Source: Echinometra lucunter (lineage: Eukaryota; Echinodermata; Echinoidea; Camarodonta; Echinometridae). Taken from it: DNA of 64,000 nt. The position numbers were made by a program, and so were the translations under genes. Under the pieces are notes generated by a model that had not been told where the DNA came from, searched no databases, and was given only the letters and a program-made list of their open reading frames with translations. The DNA lies in NCBI GenBank assembly GCA_029962745.1, contig CM057153.1, positions 12,971,241-13,035,240 of the forward strand. Direction: 5' to 3'. Of the stretch, positions 10,905-22,900 are shown piece after piece (within the stretch, counting starts at the first letter, position 1; each line of letters opens with the position of its first letter).

Positions 10905-13900
10905 GTGAGTAGAAACGAATTCTTTTAATATTTTCTTCTGAAAAAATCATTCCAAAAAGTAACAAGTTGTTAGTATAGTAAACAAACAAAATAATAGAAA
11001 CTTATTTTCAATTTATGTGTGTTAAAATCACACTGATTTTTTTTCTTTTGAAGGCTGTGAAATACATTTTCAAAAAAATACTTGAAATTGTTTTTTAAAT
11101 GTTTACTAGAGTGTCCGAAAAATCGGGGTATTGGTATTTGACACTCCTCATTGAAAATTTCCGTCGGCAAATGCTTCACCTCTGTCGGCAAAAAGGAAAG
11201 AGAGGGGAAAGGGAAGAGATTGAAAAGGGAAAAGGGAAAAGGGAAAACAAAAAGTAGAGCAAAGAAGAAAAAGAAAAAAAGGAAAGGAAAGGAAAGAAGA
11301 AAATAAAAAAGGGGGAAAAGGGAAACGAAAGGAAGAGAAAGACAAAGAGAAAGAAGGAGAGAGAAAGGAAAGCTGAAAAGGAAAGAGAAAAAGGAGAAAT
11401 AAAGGAAAGAGACAGAAGGAGGGAGAAAGAAATAAAGAGAAAAAAGAGGAAAAAAATAATGAGCGGCCCTCTGGCTGTTGATAACGACCCATGTATCAGC
11501 TTATAACTATCAGCGTTTATAGCGGAAGACGATCTTCCTTCATCAGCCACCTGGAAAAAATATATGATGGGGGCACAGCTTTATAAGCCGTCCCACGAAA
11601 CCAGCTTGTTACAAGCGAGCGAAGCAAGCAAAGAGAAACATATTCTTTTGACAATAGAAATATTATTTCGTCATAGAAATACATAGTCCTATAACATGTT
11701 TAGAAATGTACATTCGGTCACCTCTCTTGTCAAATTGTTTTGTTTTCCGAAACCATCCTGTATCTAAATATCATACGAGTGAGCGCAGCGAGCTAGGATG
11801 TACACTGCTTAGGTAGAAGTGATAATTCTTCATCAAAATACACAACATGGACCCATAAGATATCTAAATTATGTGTCTGGTCATCTCGTTTGCCAAATTC
11901 GTTTGCTTTCCCAACCATCCTGTATCTAAATATTATATGAGCGAGAGCAGCGAGCGAGGAAAAATACCCCCTTTTTTAGGTAAAACTGATTCGTCATCAA
12001 AATACACTATGGGGCCCATAAGATATCTAAAGTATATGTCTGGTCACCCCGCTTGCCGAATTCGTTTGCTTTCCCAACCATCCTGTTTCTATACGAGTGA
12101 GCGCAGCAAGGAAAAATATATCTTTTAAAGGTAAAAGTGATAATTCATCATCATCAAAGTACACCATGGACCTAAAACATATCTAAATTATATTCGGTCA
12201 ACTCGTTTGCCAAATTCGTTAGCTTTCTGCACGTTTCTAAATATTATACGAGCGAGCTCAGCGAGGCGAGAAAAAACAATTCACTCATGCTCATGTTGGA
12301 AATGTTATTTCGTCATCAAAATCCGCCAGTATACACACAAGAAAGTGTTTCCGCTCTTCGTGCACGCGCACGATGCGCGTGCATGCCCAAGACACATTGC
12401 AGCCAACTCTGTGCACAGCTAAGGGCACATGCATGGGGGCACTATAAAGCCCCGCGGCAGTGGCGTTACTACGGGGGGCACAGTGGGCACGTGCCCCTCC
12501 CCCCCCCCCCCCCCCCATCGGCTGTCAAAAAAAAAAAGAAAGAAAGAATGAAAAGAAAAGAAAGGAGAAGGAAAGTGAAAGAGGGGGAAAACAAGGAAAA
12601 GGAAAATGCAAAATCGGGAAGCGCTCGCTCGTTTCGCTCACTAGCATTTAAGTAACTTAACCAATGCCGATGATAATTAGTATTCTTATGAAAGGAATCA
12701 GTTTGCATCTTGTGTCTCAATCTTATATCATAGGCTACTATATTATTCCACTCACACAATGTTAATAATATAACAACATCTGGATTTCACTCCAAGAAAT
12801 CGAGCGGCAAGTTTACCTAAAGATAAATACACTTTCAATAGATAATGGCCTATATAAAAACAATAATTCCAATTTTTGGTTCGCTAGCGATTAGAAAAGT
12901 ATCATAATATTTGGACAGTGAGGTGGTTCACAAACTTCCAAAAAAAATCGGTATTTTGCTGACGAATTCATACATATTGGGGGGATGGGGTCGCTGACTT
13001 TGCTCGCTTGTAAAAACAGAATGGTACCTAAATGGAGTCATATTCAGCACACAGGAGGTCGAATAGATTATCTAGACATCTTAGGCATCGGGTTTTTCGA
13101 TGACGAAATAACATTTCTACCATGAAAAAGAGTATATTTTTTCTCGCTCGCTGCGCTCGCTCGTTGAATAATTGTCTAATGGTTTTTGAAAGCAAACGAA
13201 TTGGGCGAGAAAGGTGACCGAATAAATAATGGCGGAGGGGTGACCAGATATATAATTGAGATATCATTATAGGACTATAGTGTAAGTTGTATAACAAAAT
13301 AACACGTCTTTTATTGCAAATAAAGTTTTAATTTTTTGCCCGCTCGCTTCGCTCTCTCGCAAAGCTTTAAAACAGGGTGGTTTCTAGCAAGATTCGTTAG
13401 CTTCCCCAAATTCAAAACGTTTTACGTCCCTAAAGACACATTGTTTCAAGATTACTGTTGTTATTGTTAACATGATAGAACTAATAGTATTACACACACA
13501 CACGCCCACTCGCATAAACTTGTCCACTCGGTGCCCCCCCCCCCCCCCCCCCACTCCGTTCACCCGGTTCGGTGTAAATGTCAGAGGTAAAAATGTCGAG
13601 GTAAAAATGTCAGAGGAAAAAATATCAGAGGTAAAAATGTCAGAGGTAAAAATGTCAGAGGAAAAAATGTCAGCTCTGGAAATGCCGAAGTGAACATGTT
13701 ACATGTAGGCCCCCTACGAATTTTTAATTAGTAAAGCTTTGGCCGCTTCACATGCACTGTGAAACATAATTGTGACAACTGAATATTGTAAATTGAGCCT
13801 TCTGCGTAAGAAATGTAACGTGGGATGGTGTCCATTATTTCGTTTATTACGTTAGATTAATGGGAAATAAGTTACCATGATGATAAGATATTAGTGGAAT

Positions 13901-16900
13901 GACAGAATCGAAAGAAAAGGATATTCACGTTTGATGTTTTGCATAAACTAACACAATTACACTAATTATTCTTTTGAAAAGTTGTACATTCCCCAGCGTA
14001 TGGTTAAATGGTGGGTTATTTTACCTGACTGGTAAGAAAGCATAATTATATATGCTTGTTAGTTATCAGCCAGGGGATTGATTGATTGATTAATTGATTG
14101 ACTGATTGAATTTATATGCCAAGCCTCCAAAACACAACAATGGATATACAAATCGAAGAACAACAAATTAGTATAAGCTTGACCAGGATAACCAACGAAA
14201 GCTCTAAATTCCAGTGGGGTCCTCGATATTATATGAACAAAATTATTGATAAGTTAAAATCGTGATATTTACACGCAGAATAATAATCAGGAATAATAAT
14301 TATATAATGATAGTAATGATAATTTATACAAGAAGAATATGAAGAAGAAGAAGAAGAAGAAGAAGAAGAAGAAGAAGGATAGAAAAAGAAAATAGGTGAA
14401 GTAGAATAAGGAGAAAAAAAAGGTTCAGAGGAGGGTGAATAGCAATGAATATGTTGAATCTTTCAAAACGTACAAAACCCTGATTATATACAATAAAGAA
14501 AGTATTAATCTGCATGACAAAGAAAAGAAGGTGGTCTGTATTCAGGCTATCATTATTCGCTTCTTCCCTCTGACTCTCCAGTGAAAGATATTCTTTCAAT
14601 TTCCTCTTAAAATGAACAAAGTTTGCTATTCCCTTATATCATTAGGAAGAAAATTCCATTGCATTATGGCAATGTAATAAAACGAAGAATTACCAATACT
14701 ACCTACTCTTTCTGGTAAGTTGAATGAAACGGCTGTTTCTTGTATTGTAATTATGTAAGTCGGTAACAAGATTAAAGTTTGATTGAATATAATGATTTGA
14801 CCTAGTAAGATATATTTCATGCACGTGGTTCAATACAAGTTGTTTAGATCTTTGGTTGACTTCAAGAAAACCAACTTCAGAGACGGTTCGCTGTAGCCAA
14901 CGTGAGTTCTGGGACCAGAACAGTTGATGAATCTCACCATTTTGTTCTGTATATTTTCAACTTCTTTAGATCAGATTTGTTTATGTTACTATACCATCTG
15001 ACCATATAGGGTTATATAGCCCCGGGGGTTAGCATAGTCAAAAAAACATTAAATAAGAGCAAAACAGGGAATAGGCCTACGTCTTGCTTTTGATCCATAC
15101 AACTTTGATATCTGTACAAAAATTCAGACGAGAATTCGCTCTTTTTACAACTGATTCTACTAAAGACGAAAATGAAACTTGAATGGCCAGTTCAATGCCT
15201 AAGTATTAACAGATTCTTTTCTCTGGATTACCTGATTACTAGTATTGTATGTCACGTTAAATTCAAATGACTTTTTAGAACTACTTTTAGAACAAAACAG
15301 AATGCTTTTTGTTTTGCCCAAGTGTAAAGATAACCTGTTATCAGTCATCCAGTAGACAGCTGTGGACTGTTAATGAGGATTAATACCTTACCAAAGGACA
15401 TTAGCGCATCCACAAACCTTAATCCTCACATCATGATCATTCTGAACATTGGGGTAAATCCCGGGGGGGGGGATGGGGATATATCCCCCCCCCCCCACTT
15501 TTTGGAGAGGGGGGATGGCGTGTACAAATATCCCCCTTCTTACTAATTTTTAATAATCTGTCATAAACAACCATCATATTTTAGAATTTTCGGTTGAAAA
15601 TGTGATTGAAAACCAGAAAAATGGTTATTTCTGGCTCGCTCGCTTCGCTCGCTCATCATAATTATTTCAGAATATCTATTTGTAGATGCGATTGAAAACA
15701 AAAAAGTGGTAATTTTTAGATCGCTCGCTTCGCTCACTCGCAAGATAAAATTTTAAATATGTGTAAGGGGGGTCTGTGCAGGTGGGTGAGAGCGTGTGTT
15801 TATATTTAAGTGTGAGTTCTACAGAAAAAAAAAAAATCAGCAAAAAAAATCTATCATCCCCCACTCCTCAAAGTGGATTTACGCCGTTGATTCTGAACAA
15901 AGCCCTATCGATATCGATATCAGAACCCAACCCGTTGCCCTTTATCTAACTAAAAACACAACAAAAAAAGTAACTCCCCCCCCCCTACTTCAGAATAGCA
16001 TAACTTTTTAATGAAGACGTTTTAAGGAAAATAATTTGGCAGGAGTGTTCCTACACTTATTGACTAACTTCTGTTTGAAAATGAGATTGATCTGTCGAGT
16101 CATGCATGAGTGAGCAGACATTAAAGGAAAAAAGTCACTTTTCAAAAGTCACAAGAGTCATTTTGGGGGGGGTTGTGAAACAGGATATTTCTGGCGTTTT
16201 TTAAAGTGCTGTTGATGTTTTTCGAGGTTGTGCCATGGTTGAGTCTCAAAATTGCTAACGATAAAGCAAGAAATGCTGAAAATTTACTGTTTAATGCCGG
16301 AAAACGACTACCTGGTATTTTCACATAATGTGCTGACTCATGTTGGTTGATGCCAATTTTTTTCCACAAACTGAATGGATTTTGCAGATTTAGGAGGGCT
16401 GAACATCTTTTTCTCAAAAAAACTGTGTTCACCCAACTGTGATAAACATGAAAAGTGTCAGGGATAGGCATGACTGGGTCAAACAATGGAGGAATTCAAA
16501 TTCGCCAAGGGTTTGTTTCACAGAGCCCCAAAATGACTCTTGTGACTTTTGAAAAGTGACATTTTTGCCTTTAATGTTTGCTCACTCATGCATGACTTTT
16601 CGCACAGAAGTTAGTCAATAAGTGTAGAAACACTCCTGCCAAATTATTTTGCTCAAAAATTTTCATTAAAAAGTTATGCTATTTTGAAATAGGGGGAGTT
16701 TCTTTTTTTGTTGTGTTTAGATCGGAGATAAGACAGGAGCACTCATCGAAGGAAGAGCAAATTAATGACGCGTCACCTCTTTGCCTTTCTCGTCTTACGT
16801 TTTTGTTTCTATTTTTTTCTTTCTCTTTCTTTCTTTCTTTAATTCTTTCTTGGGGGTGGGTTTTGGGGGAGGCCGGGGGGGGGGCAACTTCCCCCATTTC

Positions 16901-19900
16901 CCCCCTGGCTACGTGGGTGATGAGTTCTAGTAAATTGAAGATTTTGATTATGAGGTTTTTGGTATGTTGTGTTATGTTGTTATTAATGTTGCTGTACTAA
17001 CTACTGTAACTGTTTGTGTAACTTTGTTGGTACGTGTACGTGTAGGTCTAACAGGCCTATTGATATTCATTGTTATTTAAAGTTCAGATATTGTTTTATG
17101 GTGAATACTGATAATAGCTCAGTGCATGTTTATACAATGTCATTATTTGCTTGTACCATATTATGATGATATCACTTTTTTTCATATATATCTCTTCCAT
17201 GGCATAGGCCTATACAGTGCGTCCCAGAAAAATCAGAACCCTAAAAAAAGGCTTATTGTATAATTATAAGCAATGGGGCGTATGATTTAACTTGTTCAAA
17301 ATAAACTTCGACTTAAGCTCTTTTTAAATGATACATTAAGCAAACTTATTCATTCATGCCTCTCTGAGTACCATGACTTTGAATATTTATTGTCAACAAC
17401 CATTTGCTGCACTTTGTTGGCTTTGACACTGAGCACATTAGGAAAAGACATAGATGGACACATTTTAGTCTAGGAATAAACAGAAACTGACACAAAACCT
17501 TATTGTACCGAATCACTTGGGTGTATGATTATGAACGAATGTTTAATATATATTTTGTCAAATATTCTCTTGAATGAACACCCATTTATTGATGCATCAC
17601 TGAGTACTTTGGTTTGGAAATTTTAATGTCAAAATCCATTTGCTACACTTTTGGGAAAAAACATTTTTTCACAAAAACCAACTGACCAACCTAAAGTTAA
17701 GGTGGGTCAGAATGTTTCAAGGAATTTGGTAACAACAAGTAAACTTGTCCGAGGCCTGTCTGACATAGCGACAACTAAGTGAATAATGTTACGGTGAGCA
17801 GGTCTATTGAAATGAAGTCCATTGTCCTAATCTGTCGTTAAAAGGGGGTGCTTGGGTGATGAATCAATCAAGCAAATGCATTGGTGAATGAAACAACTTT
17901 ACTTTGCCAAACTTACAGAATATGGCTCAGCTAACCCATGAACAGAGAGTGTTTATCGTTACCAAATTCCTTGAGACCAACTGACCAACCCAATTTTTTT
18001 TTAGGTGGGTCAGTTGGTCATTTTTGAAAGATGTTTTTCCCCAAATTGTAGCAAATGGATTTTGACCTTAATTTTTCTAAACCACAGTAATCAGTGATGT
18101 ATCAGTGAATGGGTCTTGTTTTTATATCATTAATTTGAAAGAATATTTGTCAAAAGTTATTTTAAACATTTGTTTTTAATCATTCATTCCTGTGATTCGG
18201 TACAATAAGGGTTAGGTTTATGTTTATTCTGAGACTGATTCTCCATCTCTTTCTTTTCCTGATGTGGTCAGTGTCAAAGCCAACAAGTGTAGCAAATGGT
18301 TTTTTACATTGAATTTTGAAAATCATGATATTCAGAGACACAAGAATAAATAAGTTTGCTTAATACATCATTCAAAAGAGCAGAAGTCAAAGTTTATTTT
18401 GAACATGATTTTTATAAGCCTTTGTTTTAGGGTTCTGTTTTTTTGTCTGGGACGCACTGTATAGTTTACCCCCATCATGCATGGGGTACACCGAAAATTC
18501 TGTCTCAAAAGTTCGTCGTTAGCCTCTAATATGGTAGGAGGAGTGCCGAATTTTCGGTCTAGCATGCGGGCCGCGCCGGTCCCGGCGTGGCCGGCCGGCG
18601 GCCCGGGGACTTGTCAGTACGGTATAAGAGATATCTCGAGCTGTAGATAACTGTTGGATCCTTTCAGTCATACGACAGTTGCACCCATGCAACTTGCACT
18701 AACCGAATTGGGCATTAGCACTGATTGTAATTTTAGTCTTAATACTCTTAATTTCTTGATCACTAGATTACGTTATATTTTACCTGAAAAGGTCTTAATT
18801 ACTTTGTATAATAGCATTGTGCTCCCATATTTGACTTATTGTAGTGTTGCATGGGGTAATACTTTCAGAACACATACTGATAAATTAAAAATTCTGCAAA
18901 GGAGAGTGATAAGGCTTGTAACGAAATCAAACTTCAGGTATCCAAGCAAATTAACCTTTATTCCTTAGACTAACGTTGGTGCCATTTGATGAACTCGTAT
19001 CATTCAATAGTTTGATTTTTTATGTTTAAACTTCAGTTTTGTCCCAAGATCTGTTTATTGAGAGATCTGTTTGCCTCCAATGCACAGATGCATAATTATG
19101 ATACTCGTCAAAGAAATCTCATGCACCACCCTCATGTTAGAACACATGTCTCCTTAAAGTGATTACACAATGGTAAACAAAATTTTGATATATGATCGAG
19201 AATAGACTTCTAAGAAGAATGACATTAAAAATATGATGATTTTCAATCGAAATCAATCCATTTTGGCTAATTTTCTCATGAAAAGTTACGAGCTGACCAA
19301 AAAAATTGAGTATGAGGTATGACGTCAAAGTGGGTACCCAGCTTTGCGCATTGCACTTGTGCTACGCGCTAGACTGTACAATATGTATTATACCTTGCGC
19401 GCATTTTGCTAGAAGTACGCGACAAGGTACCCACTTTGACGTCATTTTGACGTCAAAGTGTGTACCCAGTTGAAACTGGGTCACAGCTGAAGGGTCAAAA
19501 ATATCCTGAAATCTTACCACATTTGGGGGTTTCCTTGGCAACACGACTTTTAAAAAAACTTTAGGCAGATGATTTTCTGCTAATAAAATCATGCTCTTTT
19601 AAATGAACTAACATTGTTTCAGCATTGGGTAAAAGTCGTGTTGCCAAGGAAACCCCCAAATGTGGTAAGATTTCAGGATATTTTTGACCCCTCAGCTGTG
19701 ACCTAGTTTCAACCGGGTACCCACTTTTACGTCAAAATGACGTCAAAGTGGGTACCTTGTCGCGCACTTCTAGCAAAATGCGCGCAAAGTATAATACATA
19801 TTGTACAGTCCAGCGCGCAGCACAACTGCAATGCGCGAAGCTGGGTACCCACTTTTACGTCATATCTCATACTCAAATTTTTGTTGGTCAACTCTTGACT

Positions 19901-22900
19901 TTTTATGAGAAAATTAGCCAAAATGCATTGATTTCGATTGAAAATCATCAAATTTTTAATGTTATTCTTCTTAGACTTCAATTCTCGATCATATATCAAA
20001 AAAAAATTATCGTTGTGTAATCACTTTAAACTCCTTTCGGATTTTTTGTATCAAGGAATGGATAAGCTAGCGCTTGATATATACAGTACAACACTCTCAA
20101 GGTTTAAAATCCTTTGTAAAGCAATGTTATTTCAAAGATTGATGTAAAAGTGAAACTATTTTTATTTGACTCTAGGCACCCTGTGTGTGCCTGTTATGTG
20201 TTGCTTGTATGCGCGTGTGGGTGTGTGTGTGGTTGTGTCAGACATTGTAAATACGTTCTTTATTATTCCTGTATTATGTATTCTTGTACATTATAACGAT
20301 TTATCTTATGTGTGTTTTGAATGGAGCCCCTCTCACAAACCGAGCTTCTCTAGGGGTCTTAAAACCATTCATGTTGTTGTTTGAAACTCATGTAAATGTA
20401 TTTTAACAGTGATCAATGTTTATGATATATGTTTGGTTTTAAATAAATTCATTCATTCATTCATTCATTCATTCATGTATTTACAGAGGATATGTCACCA
20501 CCGGTCTTCTTGAATAACTTCACTAACAGTACTGTTCTAACCTTCGGCAATTCTCAAACACCAAGTTGGAAACTGACTGCCATGGATGACTCGGGTGTTG
20601 TCACGATTACGTCCTCGCCTAGTCCCGGGTCGTACTTTCCTCTGGGCAACACCTCTGTAAATGTTACAGCCACTGACAAATATAACAATGTCGCGACACT
20701 AACATTTATTGTGATGGTTGAACGTAAGTTAATCTTGAGATTCCTAACAGAAACATTTCTTTCATTTGGCTCTTCTTTTTTCCCACAATTTCTTACAGTA
20801 GAGATGCAGTAACAGTGTTTCACATTATCATAATTTTCTTAAAGGAAATGTATCGTGCAAGGCATGCATGCTATAAGCTATGACAGGAGCTGGCAAACAG
20901 TTTGAATATGATTATCCATTGACTCTTAGGCTATATTGGAAAATATATGCTCACTAAAAAGTCTTCTTTTATTTGATTTGTGTGAACAAAGGGTTAGACA
21001 CAAAAAAGTACTTGAAAACTACAGCGGACAAGGAATAACTGGTAGGGTCTACTACTAGTACTGGTACAAAAAAAAAAACTAGGTAAAACTAACTTCTTGG
21101 AATTGACCCAACAAAAATTTAATGCAAGCATTTTCTATTTTCAGAATATATTTTACTAGAACTTCAAAGTAAAAAACAACTTGGCTTGTTAGATAGTCAT
21201 TCCATAATATTGACTCTTCTCTCATTTTCTTGATATTCTAACTTGTTTTCAGAGATTTCATGAAGGAATGAAGTACAGTCTGTATATAGGTTAAATTGCC
21301 TTTGTGAGAGGCTCATTACATACTCCATCACTATTTACCCCTATTGATATCACTAGCTGATGGCTCCCCAGAAACAAGGAATTGTCCAGAAGATCGAAGT
21401 ATCATTGTAGATCTAGGCCTAGATCAGGTACCCTATGCAGTATCTTGGGCACCACCCATTGCCAACGGAACAGGGAACGTAACGACCACTAGCAACTACA
21501 TGCCAGGTGACATGTTTAATGAGGGCACGACCAAAGTCACCTACAAATTCACTGATGATGCTGGCAGGAGCTCCAAATGCTTCTTTAAAATCAGAATCAC
21601 AGGTAAGTCATTATCCATCACATGTCATATCGACATTCTGTCTGGTTCAATTCAGCATACGTGACACCTGTACGTGAGTGAGGAAAAACAGTGAAGGTTT
21701 GGATGTGATCAAGAAGTACTGTTTAAGGTGTATTTAGAAATTTCACTCGAGGTATTATCAGTGCAAAATTTCAGAAAATTGCAGCGGATGCGGGACAATG
21801 GTCTGATTAGATTTGGGGTCACAAGGTCAAAGATGTCATTGTTTCGGTGAAAATAAACAAATAAATATGAATGATGAGGTGCAGCGTGTTCTAGTAGAGT
21901 ACATTAACTACATCTATGTACCAACCCTGTATTTTGCATAGGCCTTAGGAATAGACATAGACAAATCTTTTGCAGTAGATAAATCTTTTGCAGCTAATAT
22001 TGTTTACATAATGGGTGAATTCCTCTCCTGCTGTCACAAGGTCATGAAATGATTTATAGTTAGTAGCAATCATTCCTACTTCATGAATGACGTCATTCTC
22101 TCTTTTTGGACCCCTATTACATTTATTTGCGCCGGTACCTATTATGTAATTTTAATCTTGTTTTATTCTCATGTTTTAACATTATTTTTTAGTCACGGCT
22201 AGGAATACCAGTAGTTTTTACATGTTGATGACTCTTGTATCTTGCATCTACATCTGTCTTTTCATTTCGTATGCGAACAGTTTGTGTTACCCTGCCTGAA
22301 GAACTTATATACTTTTATTAGTAAACCTCAGTCCTGGGTGTATATATTTTTTCTTTAGTTGTATGTTGAATGCTTTTATCATAGAAATGAATCCATGTAC
22401 CTGAAGGTTTGTGTCTCCAAACTGCTATCTTTTGCCAGTGAGGGGAACTCTCTTTCCTCATGAGTGAAGAAAGTCAACTACAGTGTAGGACTTGGTGGCC
22501 GGAATTCACAGACGTGGTTTAAATTTAGACCATGGTTTATGTAGATTTTGTGGTATAAATGCGCTCGATTTAGTGTGTACTAGGTCCAGTAAAGGTCCAG
22601 TAATGAAGTGTTTGGTAAGGCACTAAATTTACGCTAGTTGCCATGCTTTAAACCACGGTTTATAAATAAATTCAAATAAACCATGCATAATTTTTAAAAA
22701 CCATGGTGTAAACCATAGCAACAAGTGTGAATTTAGCGCCCTTTGCCAAACACATGCGTTCATTATTGGACCTTTCTAAGTATAAACGCTCAATCAAGCC
22801 CAAGTATACCACGAAATCTTCATAAACCACCACCTTTTTTAATTCTGACCAATGTGTTAAGAAGCAGTTCTACATGATGTTGAAGAACCCAAGAATTCAT

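Noticed and set aside
11148..11550. Phe/Ser/Leu-rich minus frames of 114-124 codons
   Set aside because: Antisense of a polypurine tract.
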